Shown here in pieces: positions 40,979 through 49,339 of a stretch of DNA of 50,929 nucleotides (position 1 is its first letter; each line of letters begins with the position of its first letter). The stretch spans positions 1 through 50,929 of the IMG/VR virus record IMGVR_UViG_3300009103_000676; one strand, written 5' to 3'. This DNA is from a virus. Position numbers and translations under genes: made by a program. The notes beneath the pieces are model-generated. The model was not told the origin of the DNA. It searched no databases and was given only the letters and a program-made list of their open reading frames with translations.

Positions 40979-42457
40979 TTACTCCTTTAGTTCCACATTA
41001 TGGATTTCATAATCAAATCCTTCTTCATTGTATATATTTATTCTTTCTCTAAAGTGTTGTAGAGTATAATTTTCTTTTTCTCCATATGATACATCATCGG
41101 ATATATCATATAAAGTTGCATTTGTCTTGTTATCTCCTAGTCGGAGACCACGACCTATTGATTGTAGATTTCTTATCCTAGACTTACTAGGACTAGCAAA
41201 AATAATGTTATGCAAGTTCCGTATATTAATGCCTGTACTGAAAGTCCCATAACTTGCAACGATAATAGCGTTATCGCTTTTTTCCGTAATTGCTCTAATC
41301 TTTTCTCTTTCATCTGCGTCCACTCCTCCATAAACGAAAAACACCTTTCTGTTTTCTTGTTTGTCTTCTATTAATTGTTTAAGTACTTTACCGTGCTTTT
41401 CAACATATTGAAATAAGCAAAGTGTATTACCTTGAAGACCACAACATAGATTTCTTATATATTTATTTCTAGCTTTACTTGAACATAAAAAGTCCATTTC
41501 TTCCTGATATGTTTTATCTTTTAAGTAGTCTCTACTATTCTTTCCGTGTGCTAATATTAAACAATTGATTTTAAACTTCGCTAATTGTTTCTTCTCAATT
41601 AAATCTGTTGTTTGTGCGACTTTATTAACAGCACCAAATAATCCTTCTAGTACTAGTTTATGTGTTTTACTACCATCTAAAGTTCCTGTCATACCCACTC
41701 TATACTTACAATTAGTCATCTTTGTCATTATACTTGTTAGGGACTGGCTTTTAAATAAATGTGCTTCGTCTCCAATGATACAACCAAAATCAGCAAACCA
41801 TTTTTTAGGTAGTTTATATACTGATTGCCAAGTAGATATTACTATCTTCTTTGGAGTATCTTTATCGTGTCCTTGATATATTCTATGAATATGACTTGTA
41901 TTATATCCATAGTCTTTAAAATCTTTGTATAATTGTTCTACTAAATTTGTTGTAGGTACAATAATTAATATCTTATTTGCTTTCTTATTTCTCAATCTTA
42001 ACAACTGAAATCTTAATATTAGATATGCTATTAATGATTTACCAGACGCTGTAGGAGATAATAATAAACATCTGTCTTCTTGTATTGCGTGATAAAACGC
42101 ATTAAATTGATAGTCTCTAATAGTTAAAGGTATCTTTAATGCTTTACAGAATTTAGCACACTCTAATTTATCTAATGGTTCCTTTTCTGTTTTTAGTTTA
42201 GATACAATTGTTATATTATTGTCAACACAAAATTTCTTTATATAAGGTAATAGACCATAGTATATTTCTCCACTAGCATACTTAAATAATCTAATCTTTC
42301 CGTCCCAATATCTATTTCTATATTGTGGCATAAACTTATATCCAGGAACCTCAAAAGTAAAAAACTCCGATAAGTCTCTACGAATATCAGCGTCTGCTTC
42401 TATAGTAAGATAGACTTCATTTTTCTTTTCTAATATTAAGTATCTATTTTCAACCAT
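40979..42457 (-). CDS. uvsW: UvsW DNA/RNA helicase
   Basis: The 492-residue SF2 helicase has Walker A SPTASGKSLIAYLI near 135, motif II IIGDEAHLF near 230, motif III MTGTLDGSK near 258 and motif VI QSIGRGLRLGD near 430. Size equals T4 UvsW (503). UvsW unwinds R-loops and branched DNA and helps switch from origin- to recombination-driven replication. Downstream of SufE; upstream of Sm-like gene. Confidence 0.95.
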   Translation of the reverse strand: MVENRYLILEKKNEVYLTIEADADIRRDLSEFFTFEVPGYKFMPQYRNRYWDGKIRLFKYASGEIYYGLLPYIKKFCVDNNITIVSKLKTEKEPLDKLECAKFCKALKIPLTIRDYQFNAFYHAIQEDRCLLLSPTASGKSLIAYLILRFQLLRLRNKKANKILIIVPTTNLVEQLYKDFKDYGYNTSHIHRIYQGHDKDTPKKIVISTWQSVYKLPKKWFADFGCIIGDEAHLFKSQSLTSIMTKMTNCKYRVGMTGTLDGSKTHKLVLEGLFGAVNKVAQTTDLIEKKQLAKFKINCLILAHGKNSRDYLKDKTYQEEMDFLCSSKARNKYIRNLCCGLQGNTLCLFQYVEKHGKVLKQLIEDKQENRKVFFVYGGVDADEREKIRAITEKSDNAIIVASYGTFSTGINIRNLHNIIFASPSKSRIRNLQSIGRGLRLGDNKTNATLYDISDDVSYGEKENYTLQHFRERINIYNEEGFDYEIHNVELKE

Positions 42458-42848
42458 TTGCTAATTTTATTACTCTTTCAATTAAACTTCCAAAACCCAC
42501 TTGTCTTTGCATTGTTAATAATTCTCTAATACCTAAATGTTTAAAATCTTCTAAAGTTAATTTACTTATCTCATCTGCCTTTTCACCATTTACAATATCT
42601 AATATAACTTTAGCCGTGCCTTTAGTAATGAAAGCGTCACCATCGTGTTTATAAGTCATAGTATTATCTTTATTTTTTTCACCTGTCACCCATAAATTAC
42701 TAGCACAACCTCTTATTTTATTATCATCTATTTTATCTTTATCTGATAGTGGTTTTACTTCTTTTGCTAAATCAACCAAATATTGTAGTCTATCGTGTCC
42801 TTGTAAGGTTTTTAATTCTTCACCTCTTGCAATAATTTTATCTATCAT
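42450..42848 (-). CDS. sufE: SufE-like Fe-S assembly protein
   Basis: A longer frame starts at 42875, but the ATG at 42848 overlaps the oxygenase stop as TAATG and gives MIDKIIARGEELKTL, aligned with the beginning of SufE. The 132-residue protein has IRGCASNLWVTGEK near 49-52, the sulfur-accepting Cys loop of SufE (GCxSxxW), then AKVILDIVNG and HLGIRELLTMQRQVGF, with the final LTPxR-like part. SufE passes sulfur from a cysteine desulfurase to the Fe-S scaffold. Phage copies could support Fe-S supply for a ferredoxin or host enzymes. Confidence 0.88.
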   Translation of the reverse strand: MIDKIIARGEELKTLQGHDRLQYLVDLAKEVKPLSDKDKIDDNKIRGCASNLWVTGEKNKDNTMTYKHDGDAFITKGTAKVILDIVNGEKADEISKLTLEDFKHLGIRELLTMQRQVGFGSLIERVIKLANG

Positions 42849-43411
42849 TATTGAAATTTGGAACCTAATGTCCAACCTACTAGTGATTGTCTTTGTCCTG
42901 ATTTAACAGGATAAACTTTATGCCATAGACCAGAATAGAATACTATAATAGTACCTGGTTTTGTTTTTTCAAATCTATGTATTATTGATTTAGTATGTTC
43001 TGGATGTGGTTCACATATTGCAAAGTCACCACCTTCAAATTCGTCATTTAATATTAAAGAGAAACTAATTTTTCTAACCATACCATCTGCATATGGTTTA
43101 GCGTGTGTATCTGTATGCCAAGAATAGTGTTGTGATTTATCGTATGATGTATATTGTAAATCTTCAAACTTTGATAGTTTAAAGTTCCAACCTAAAGTTT
43201 TATTTGTATCGTTAATAACAGGAGCTAATTGAGTTTGTAACCAAGTGCTGTTTATAAAACAACCTTTACTATCTCTAGTTAATAGTTCTCGGTTTTTATC
43301 TTGTAATTGTAAGTCTTTTAATTTCTGTTGACCAGCTAATTCTTTTACTTTCTTAATAAAAGAAGAATCGAATAGACCGTCCTGTCGCCAGTATAGTTTA
43401 TCTAAATTCAT
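42848..43411 (-). CDS. 2-oxoglutarate/Fe(II) oxygenase (PKHD/PiuC-like)
   Basis: The 187-residue protein has HTD in YSWHTDTHAKPY near 98, a distal His in YSGLWHKVYPV near 165, and Arg in GQRQSLVGWTLG near 175, which complete the Fe(II) site and 2OG anchor. FEGGDFAICEP is typical of the prolyl-4-hydroxylase group. T4-like marine phages carry many such enzymes without known substrates. It lies between UvsY and SufE. The Fe-S context (SufE) is only positional. Confidence 0.88.
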   Translation of the reverse strand: MNLDKLYWRQDGLFDSSFIKKVKELAGQQKLKDLQLQDKNRELLTRDSKGCFINSTWLQTQLAPVINDTNKTLGWNFKLSKFEDLQYTSYDKSQHYSWHTDTHAKPYADGMVRKISFSLILNDEFEGGDFAICEPHPEHTKSIIHRFEKTKPGTIIVFYSGLWHKVYPVKSGQRQSLVGWTLGSKFQ

Positions 43412-43413
43412 AA

Positions 43414-43842
43414 TTAAATAGCGCCAGAAGTAAATTTACGCCATTCAATTGCGTCTTTAATTAAAAATCCTCTATTAGATATTTGTTTGATTGTTTTGTC
43501 TAGGTAATCACATATAGTTTTTAGATACTCAACTTTTTGTTTTAACTTTATGTAATCTTCATCTGCTTCAATGTACTTATCAACATCTTGTTTTAAAATT
43601 TTTAAATTGAATGGTTTAGTTTGATATACTGCTGGGTCAGCTTTTCCTGTATAGTATTCCCACTTATGCAATTTAATAATTGCTAATTCGCTTTCAGTTC
43701 TATTAAGTAAAAGTCTAAATTTGTTATAGTGTTTTAAAAACTCATTATGTAGTTGTGGAGTTTTTAATGCTTCAACATCTAACTCCGTATCATTAATTTT
43801 TAATTTCTTTTCGGTGATTTCTTGTAATTCTTCAAGTGTCAT
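43414..43842 (-). CDS. uvsY: UvsY recombination mediator
   Basis: The 142-residue protein matches T4 UvsY (137) in size and in LHNEFLKHYNKFRLLLNRTE, AIIKLHKWEYYTGKADPAVY, and a C-terminal coiled-coil segment with SNRGFLIKDAIEWRKFTSG. UvsY loads UvsX on gp32-covered DNA. Clear ribosome site GGAG and sigma70 promoter upstream. Confidence 0.93.
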   Translation of the reverse strand: MTLEELQEITEKKLKINDTELDVEALKTPQLHNEFLKHYNKFRLLLNRTESELAIIKLHKWEYYTGKADPAVYQTKPFNLKILKQDVDKYIEADEDYIKLKQKVEYLKTICDYLDKTIKQISNRGFLIKDAIEWRKFTSGAI

Positions 43843-43862
43843 AATATCTCCATTATTAATAT

Positions 43863-43891
43863 ATAATACACTATTTGGTAGTGTTTGTCAA
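43863..43891 (-). promoter_or_regulatory. Consensus sigma70 promoter for uvsY
   Basis: Minus strand TTGACA (43891-43886), 17-bp spacer, TATTAT (43868-43863). Leader about 14 bases with GGAG. It marks the change from the late block to the replication block. Confidence 0.82.
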
Positions 43892-43906
43892 TGACCTGGG
43901 ACTATT

Positions 43907-44536
43907 TTATGTAGTAGGAACCTTACTAGAAGTTTTTCCAGGTGTAGCAAACTCATAGTAAGAATATTTAAAATTAACCGTAGAAGTTATATAGTTAATA
44001 TCCTGTGCTTGTTGTGTAAAACTAGCACCTGTCATTGATACAGGAAACAAATCTATAAATCTAACTTCTTTTATTACATTATTTTTAGCTGATAAAATTG
44101 ATAGTGTAGCGTCTGATAGAGCAGTACCCATAGGTGTAGCAGGTTGTTCTTTATTTCTTCTACTACCTAATAGATTAACTTCTTTTCCTTGATTAGGAAA
44201 TCTATCTCTTCCAGCAGAAACAAGATTAGCAAAATCTTTATGGTCAATAGGTATTCCTAGTCCTCTTAACCAATTGTATAATTCTTCAAAATTATCAAAC
44301 TTCTCATCTACCATATATGTAAGTACTAAATCTCCAAAATCAAGTTTATCTCCAGGTATTGGAATATCTCTCAAAGCAGTATTTTGTGTAGCACTAGACA
44401 TTTGCAAACCAGGTATATTAATCTCGGTGCAAAAGTATTCTACTTTAGGAAGTTTTGTAATTTTAAACCTAAACTGCGCTGGTGAAGCGTAATCAAGTTG
44501 CGTGGGTTGTCTTGTTATAGCGTTTGTATCAGTCAT
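43907..44536 (-). CDS. 19: Tail tube-like protein (gp19 family)
   Basis: The 209-residue protein has the tube-fold pattern of T4-like gp19: FRFKITKLPKVEYFCTEINIPG, a hydrophobic-polar strand set, then GDLVLTYMVDEKFDNFEELY and a C-terminal STVNFKYSYYEFA. It is longer than T4 gp19 (163). A related tail-tube initiator or terminator of the same fold cannot be excluded. It has its own late box and no Shine-Dalgarno site that I can see. Confidence 0.75.
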   Translation of the reverse strand: MTDTNAITRQPTQLDYASPAQFRFKITKLPKVEYFCTEINIPGLQMSSATQNTALRDIPIPGDKLDFGDLVLTYMVDEKFDNFEELYNWLRGLGIPIDHKDFANLVSAGRDRFPNQGKEVNLLGSRRNKEQPATPMGTALSDATLSILSAKNNVIKEVRFIDLFPVSMTGASFTQQAQDINYITSTVNFKYSYYEFATPGKTSSKVPTT

Positions 44537-44541
44537 ACTAT

Positions 44542-44549
44542 TATTTATA
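44542..44549 (-). promoter_or_regulatory. T4-type late promoter box at the tube gene start
   Basis: TATAAATA lies only 5 bases before the ATG, so transcription would begin at or after the start codon: a leaderless transcript, or a later start within the gene. Confidence 0.6.
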
Positions 44550-44563
44550 TGAGTTTTTAAACG

Positions 44564-44598
44564 AAAAAAAAGGCGAGATTTTTTAGGTCTCGCCTTTT
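44564..44598 (-). terminator. Strong intrinsic terminator after gp23
   Basis: 11-bp stem AAAAGGCGAGA/TCTCGCCTTTT with 9-base loop, then eight Ts on the minus strand. It closes the capsid operon 40 bases past the gp23 stop. Confidence 0.92.
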
Positions 44599-44637
44599 CT
44601 TATATCAGTTTACAGATAATATAGTTATTAATTGCAA

Positions 44638-45975
44638 TTACGCAAGGTTAACAACTTGTACTTTTCTGTAGTATCTGTTAGAGTTAGCAGCACCAGCACC
44701 ATCAATCACAGCGTCAGAAGAAGCACTAGCTTCAGCAAAAGGATTTGCCTGTAAGCCGTATCTTGTTTTGAAACCGATTTTTGGTTGGAAAGTGTCTTGG
44801 CCAACTGCTCTAACCATTTGTAAAGGTACATATGGGCAATAGAACATACCAGCGTCATAAGGAGAAGTTCCTTTATAACCAACTACATAAAATTGTTTAG
44901 CAGCTTGGTTTGCTGAGTAAGGGTCTATATACACTTTAAATCTACCGTTAAGAACACCAGCAAAAGTATTGCCTGTGTCATCAACATTTAGATTATTGTT
45001 AAGTGCAGGAGCATAGTCAAGGATGCCAGCCATTTGAAGAGCAGAAGCAACATCAGAAGAACAAACGATTATGTTCCCTTTACCTCTTCTGGTTCTTTGA
45101 GCAACAGCGTTAGCGTCTCTCTCTAATTGGAACATTAAACCTTTAAATCTCTCAACTGACCATCTACCGTTAGAGTCTGTATCTAAATCAAAGATTCCAG
45201 CGTTAGTTGTGTCCGTTTGAGCACCTTTTTCTGAATTAATGTAAATTGTTCTAACAACTTCTCTATTAATTTCAGCAAGGATTTCAGCAGATAAGATGTT
45301 CGCTAATTCTGTTTCAGCGTCTAATCCGTGAATTGCTTTAAGGTCTTGTGCAAGTTCCATTGTATATTCTGCTTTAAGAGCTCTACTTTTCGCAGTTACC
45401 GTTGATTTCTCAATTGAGAAAGCCATTTCAGCAAAAGCGTTTCCAGCAGAATCTCCAAGTGCTTCAGCACTAGCAGTCGCCATACCTGAACCAGAAGTAT
45501 AAGTTCCAGCAGGTGAGTCGTTTAATATACCAGGGTTGTTTTGAGCAGGTGAATTTGAAGAAGTACCAGCACTTCCAGGAATGTTTGCGTTAGCAGCGTT
45601 TCCAGAAAATTTAGATTCAGCTTCGTCAAATAATGCTTCAGTTCCGCCTTGAGTTTTGTATCTGCTTCTCATTGCGAATATAAGTCCAGTAGGTCCGCTC
45701 ATAGGTTGTACACCAGCAATATCGTAAGCGATAAGGTTTGGCATAGCTCGTCTAACTAAACTAATTAGGATTGGATCCCAGTTAGCAATGTTAGCACCTG
45801 TAGCGTTGGCAGGAGCCGCTTCGGCCATAAATTGAGCGTCTTCTTTAAGCGCTCTTTCTTGGTTTTCCAAGATAACCGAGGTTACAGCTCTTTTGTAGCT
45901 ATCGCTGATTTTTGGTAAATCAGGATGGTCTAATACTGGCTGCCATTTTTTTTGGTAGTTTTCAGATAAATACAT
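44638..45975 (-). CDS. 23: Major capsid protein gp23
   Basis: The 445-residue protein matches T4 gp23 (521 before cleavage) in LIAYDIAGVQPMSGPTGLIF, MAFSIEKSTVTAKSRALKAE, YTMELAQDLKAIHGLDAETE and YCPYVPLQMVRAVGQDTFQP. The expected maturation cut is after Glu52 in FMAEAAPANATG. The segment about 115-170 is rich in Ala, Ser and Gly and is probably the insertion domain. A GAGAGAGGAAAA ribosome site precedes it, and no separate promoter is visible between gp22 and gp23. Confidence 0.97.
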   Translation of the reverse strand: MYLSENYQKKWQPVLDHPDLPKISDSYKRAVTSVILENQERALKEDAQFMAEAAPANATGANIANWDPILISLVRRAMPNLIAYDIAGVQPMSGPTGLIFAMRSRYKTQGGTEALFDEAESKFSGNAANANIPGSAGTSSNSPAQNNPGILNDSPAGTYTSGSGMATASAEALGDSAGNAFAEMAFSIEKSTVTAKSRALKAEYTMELAQDLKAIHGLDAETELANILSAEILAEINREVVRTIYINSEKGAQTDTTNAGIFDLDTDSNGRWSVERFKGLMFQLERDANAVAQRTRRGKGNIIVCSSDVASALQMAGILDYAPALNNNLNVDDTGNTFAGVLNGRFKVYIDPYSANQAAKQFYVVGYKGTSPYDAGMFYCPYVPLQMVRAVGQDTFQPKIGFKTRYGLQANPFAEASASSDAVIDGAGAANSNRYYRKVQVVNLA

Positions 45976-45996
45976 ATCTTTTTCCTCTCTCTATTA

Positions 45997-47157
45997 TTAT
46001 TTTACAGACAACTTAATGTCTTTAGTTTTACTAATAGCGGTAGTATAAGCAGCCATTGCATTAGACAAATCTTTTGAATCTACTTCATTTGATTGTCCAG
46101 CTACCGCATTATCTACTTCGCTGTCAGAATTCGCTTCTTTTTTATTTCCAAAATATGATTCTTTAATAGTCTCACATTTTTTCTTAAAAGTTTCAGCGTC
46201 GGAATACTCAACTTCTTCTGTAAGTTTAGCAAATTTTTCTTTAGAAGTATCTGCTAAGTCAGAAGCAACATCAGCTAAAATGTCAGCTCTCTCAAGCATA
46301 TTGCTTTTCTTATTCAATTCAACATTTTTTCCGATTTCTTCGTTAAGTTTCTTCTCCAGTTCCTCAATCTTTGAGGCCTGGTCTTCTAACACATCATATT
46401 TTTCATCAGGTACATCAATATAGTGGTCTTCAAAAAGTTTTTTCAGACCGTTAATGAAGTCCTCAGCAATCTCTCCCTTGATACCTTTTTCAATAGCAAG
46501 TTCGTTTTCTTTCATCCACTCATTGACAACATAGTTCAAATAATTGTCTACCTTTTCAACAAGTTCTGATTTTTGCTTAGTACTTTCAGTTTCAAATTTT
46601 TTATTATAATCTGCTTCCATTGATTCTTCTATCTCTCTAACTTTAGATTTGATAGCAGCTTCAAATATAGTAGCAGCTTTGGCTTTAAATTCTTCTGACA
46701 AGTCTTTTTCTCCAGAGGTTAAAGCGTCAATGTGTTCTTTTACATCAACATCTTTTGCTTTCTGGTCATCTTTTTCCTCAGACTTGACTTCATCATCTTT
46801 AGATACTTTAACTTCAGCGTCTTTAGATTCTTTTTTGTCGTCTTTCTTATCTAGGAATTTTTTTAGACCGTCAGGCATTTCTCCCTCGGAAATCTTCTTG
46901 CCTTCAGAATCAGTTTCTTTCTCTTCACCTTTAAGAGTAGGCATAGCGTCAGCTTTACCTTGATTCTTTTGAGGTGCTTGTCCAGAAACTTCTTTTGTGC
47001 TTGCGTTAGCTTTAGGATTTTCGTCTGTAGGTTTAACTACAGCTTTACCTAAATCCTCAGCGTCATTTTTCAATGGCGTTGGCTCAGCGGCTACAGCGTT
47101 CTTTTTAGGAGCGTCTGCTACCGTGTTTTCACTAACACTTTTTTCTGTTTCGGCCAT
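45997..47157 (-). CDS. 22: Prohead scaffold gp22
   Basis: The 386-residue protein is highly charged (Lys/Glu/Asp) and predicted mostly coiled coil, the hallmark of gp22. Its position between gp21 and gp23 settles the call. It is larger than T4 gp22 (269), with an extended disordered N-terminal half (GEKKETDSEGKKISEGEMP-like). It forms the inner core and is degraded by gp21. AAGGAG precedes its ATG; a late box is 52 bases upstream. Confidence 0.9.
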   Translation of the reverse strand: MAETEKSVSENTVADAPKKNAVAAEPTPLKNDAEDLGKAVVKPTDENPKANASTKEVSGQAPQKNQGKADAMPTLKGEEKETDSEGKKISEGEMPDGLKKFLDKKDDKKESKDAEVKVSKDDEVKSEEKDDQKAKDVDVKEHIDALTSGEKDLSEEFKAKAATIFEAAIKSKVREIEESMEADYNKKFETESTKQKSELVEKVDNYLNYVVNEWMKENELAIEKGIKGEIAEDFINGLKKLFEDHYIDVPDEKYDVLEDQASKIEELEKKLNEEIGKNVELNKKSNMLERADILADVASDLADTSKEKFAKLTEEVEYSDAETFKKKCETIKESYFGNKKEANSDSEVDNAVAGQSNEVDSKDLSNAMAAYTTAISKTKDIKLSVK

Positions 47158-47208
47158 ATGAAGTTCTCCTTAATTTAAAAAAATAATTATTTTCTTTTCT
47201 TTGCTAGA

Positions 47209-47216
47209 TATTTATA
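47209..47216 (-). promoter_or_regulatory. T4-type late promoter box before gp22
   Basis: TATAAATA directly after the gp21 stop codon and 52 bases before the gp22 ATG. Confidence 0.68.
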
Positions 47217-47870
47217 CTAATACAATCCTTTAAGGAACGATTCAAAGACTTCCGCCTTTGCTTCTGCGATTTTTAGTCGTTTTGCCTCTTGGATGTACTC
47301 TTTATATTCTTCTAGCTCTTTTTGTTTAATGACACCATTATCCCATATCCACTCTTTTCCTTCCATAATTCCTTCTACGAAAGCGTCTGGAGCTGATGGA
47401 TCTGCAACAATGTCAGCGGCAGTAGCAAGATAAAAGTCTTGTCCGACCTGTGCCTCACCGTTTCTACCTCTTTGTAATGAACCCATACCACGACTAGATA
47501 CGCCTAATTTAGCGCCTTCATCTATAAGATTTTTTACAATCTTTCCGTATGGAGTATCCATAACTTTTGCTTCTCCGATGAAGTTATTTCCATCTGGATA
47601 TAGTTTAGTTATCATATGTGATACTCTTTCCAAGTTTACCGTTGGTCCGTCAGGATGTCCTAACTCGCCAAAAGCTCTCTTCTGTTCAACAAATTCTCTA
47701 TTATATCTACTTACTTCTTTTGATAAAGTTTCCTTTGGATAGACTCTACCGTTTCTATTTTTAATTTCTGATTGTAAGAATACTCCACGGATTTTGTAGT
47801 TTTTGCCACCTTGTCCGTTATCTTCTTTAATGTATTCTACATTATCTATTGCTTCTGTTATGAGTTTCAT
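47217..47870 (-). CDS. 21: Prohead protease gp21
   Basis: The 217-residue protein has FGELGHPDGPTVNLERVSHM (catalytic His) and LGVSSRGMGSLQ (catalytic Ser), the signature of T4 gp21-type proteases; NRNGRVYPKETL is also conserved. It cuts scaffold, capsid and internal proteins after [L/I]-x-E. Its own N-terminus MKLITEA also contains I-T-E. A strong AAGGAAAGAGAG site and late box are upstream. Confidence 0.95.
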   Translation of the reverse strand: MKLITEAIDNVEYIKEDNGQGGKNYKIRGVFLQSEIKNRNGRVYPKETLSKEVSRYNREFVEQKRAFGELGHPDGPTVNLERVSHMITKLYPDGNNFIGEAKVMDTPYGKIVKNLIDEGAKLGVSSRGMGSLQRGRNGEAQVGQDFYLATAADIVADPSAPDAFVEGIMEGKEWIWDNGVIKQKELEEYKEYIQEAKRLKIAEAKAEVFESFLKGLY

Positions 47871-47894
47871 TAGTCTATCTCTCTCTTTCCTTAA

Positions 47895-47902
47895 TATTTA
47901 TA
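47895..47902 (-). promoter_or_regulatory. T4-type late promoter box before gp21
   Basis: TATAAATA on the minus strand, 24 bases before the gp21 ATG, with a good ribosome site in between. Confidence 0.72.
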
Positions 47903-47909
47903 CATTTTA

Positions 47910-48305
47910 TTATCTAAATTCAACAATCAATGTGTAATTGTCGTGTAAAGCAAAGTTTTTAGTTGACAAATATACATAACCAGTAGCACCAGTAGCGTTA
48001 TTAGCTATATCATTTCCTGCAGTTCTAAAGTCAAAAACTCCATTTCCTGATAATACAAGTGCTGTTGTGTTGGCAGAAGAACCTCCCCAGGATATCTCTA
48101 CTGCCGATTTTGAGTTTGCTGTATTAATTGAATACCAGACTTTAGCAATAGTCTTGGTACCATCTGTTGTCATAAAATTAGATGTTGTCGGATTAACTAA
48201 CACACTATCAGTTTCACCAGTACCATCACTTATGTTTGTTCTCTTAACAACATATTTTACGCCTGCTGTATCTGATACTATTTGCGTTGTTATTGCGTCT
48301 GCCAT
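47910..48305 (-). CDS. Small beta-rich putative virion protein
   Basis: The 131-residue Thr/Ser/Asn/Gly-rich protein (AKVWYSINTANSKSAVEISWGGSSANTT...) is predicted mostly beta strand, similar in character to decoration or fibre-tip proteins. It sits between gp21 and the prohead core genes. I see no recognisable family. Confidence 0.7.
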   Translation of the reverse strand: MADAITTQIVSDTAGVKYVVKRTNISDGTGETDSVLVNPTTSNFMTTDGTKTIAKVWYSINTANSKSAVEISWGGSSANTTALVLSGNGVFDFRTAGNDIANNATGATGYVYLSTKNFALHDNYTLIVEFR

Positions 48306-48315
48306 TTTTTATCCT

Positions 48316-48687
48316 CTAACTATTTGGTCCTAATTCTGTTTCTTTTTGTACTTCTACTGCCAAGTCAAACTTACTAACTTCTTTATCAGCAGAAACTTTT
48401 AATTCAGTAGCCGTATCTAATTTTTGGTCTATAACCTTTCGTGCTTCTCCTTCTTTTAATCCCCAATTACCAAACCTTTCTAAAACTAAAGTTTGGTCTC
48501 CGAGTGTAAGAGTCACTTTTGGATAGATTTCATTTTCGTAATCATTTCCTCTTATCTCATAATATACATTCGCTAATGATATACTCTTGTCGGAGCTAAA
48601 TAAAGTTCCGCTATCTTCGCCTACACCACTAGCAGTTATAATTGCCTTATTGGTGTCATCAACTTTTGTATTGACAACTAAAGTCAT
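48316..48687 (-). CDS. Small beta-rich putative virion protein
   Basis: The 123-residue acidic protein begins MTLVVNTKVDDTNKAIITAS and is rich in strands with a NYEN and a YPKVTLTLGDQTLVLERFG segment. Position in the portal-protease interval suggests a head or connector component. Unrecognised family. Confidence 0.7.
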   Translation of the reverse strand: MTLVVNTKVDDTNKAIITASGVGEDSGTLFSSDKSISLANVYYEIRGNDYENEIYPKVTLTLGDQTLVLERFGNWGLKEGEARKVIDQKLDTATELKVSADKEVSKFDLAVEVQKETELGPNS

Positions 48688-48692
48688 ATTTC

Positions 48693-48929
48693 TTACTCTT
48701 CAAAGTATGCTTTAATATCTGACTCAACAACTCCCGTTGCCGCCGCTACTTCAGCTACTTTAGTTTCAATAATGCTAACCAAATCTTGTGGTTGCGACCA
48801 ATCAACACCATCTAAAGATTCAATTAATTGTTTAACTGCTTCTTTCATTGATGGTGAAAGATTTATATATTTGTCGTTACCGATAAAACCTGATACATTA
48901 CCAACTATACTTGATACCGTTAATGCCAT
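48693..48929 (-). CDS. Hypothetical protein, 78 residues
   Basis: Sequence MALTVSSIVGNVSGFIGNDK continues into helices (KEAVKQLIESLDGVDWSQPQ, VAEVAAATGVVESDIKAYFEE). Head region context; no known domain. Confidence 0.68.
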   Translation of the reverse strand: MALTVSSIVGNVSGFIGNDKYINLSPSMKEAVKQLIESLDGVDWSQPQDLVSIIETKVAEVAAATGVVESDIKAYFEE

Positions 48930-48943
48930 TTTTTATTCTCCTG

Positions 48944-49330
48944 TTAATTACTTTGTTCTGAACCAGAATCAGCAGGTGCTTCTGCAGGTGCTGTTTCGGC
49001 AGGTGCCGTATCAGCAGGTGTAGCATTAGCAGCTCCATCTGGCGTCATTGCTGTTTGTACATCATCCCTTGTTGCAGTCTGAGCAATCGGATCAGCCACT
49101 TCTGGTTTAGGATCCGAGTGAGGTTCTGCCTGTCCAGGCGTTTGTGTCATAACATCCCTAGCAGCGTTAAATAGATTACTCGCATAATCTTTTCTGCTAG
49201 CATCCAAAGCGTCACCAACTTTATTTCTTAATGCGTCTTTAAATGCTTCACCAGCACTTTTGTTATCACCACTTGCAAGTTTATCAACAAACTTTTCTGT
49301 ATCTGTCTGTTTTGTTTCATTATCAGCCAT
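48944..49330 (-). CDS. Prohead core protein, gp67/gp68-like candidate
   Basis: The 128-residue protein has a helix DKLASGDNKSAGEAFKDALR and then KVGDALDASRKDYASNLF, the pattern of small prohead core proteins that lie after gp20 in T4-like phages. The C-terminal half is disordered and rich in Ala, Pro and Thr. Position (just downstream of the portal) fits. The family call is tentative. Confidence 0.7.
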   Translation of the reverse strand: MADNETKQTDTEKFVDKLASGDNKSAGEAFKDALRNKVGDALDASRKDYASNLFNAARDVMTQTPGQAEPHSDPKPEVADPIAQTATRDDVQTAMTPDGAANATPADTAPAETAPAEAPADSGSEQSN

Positions 49331-49339
49331 ATTTTTCTC

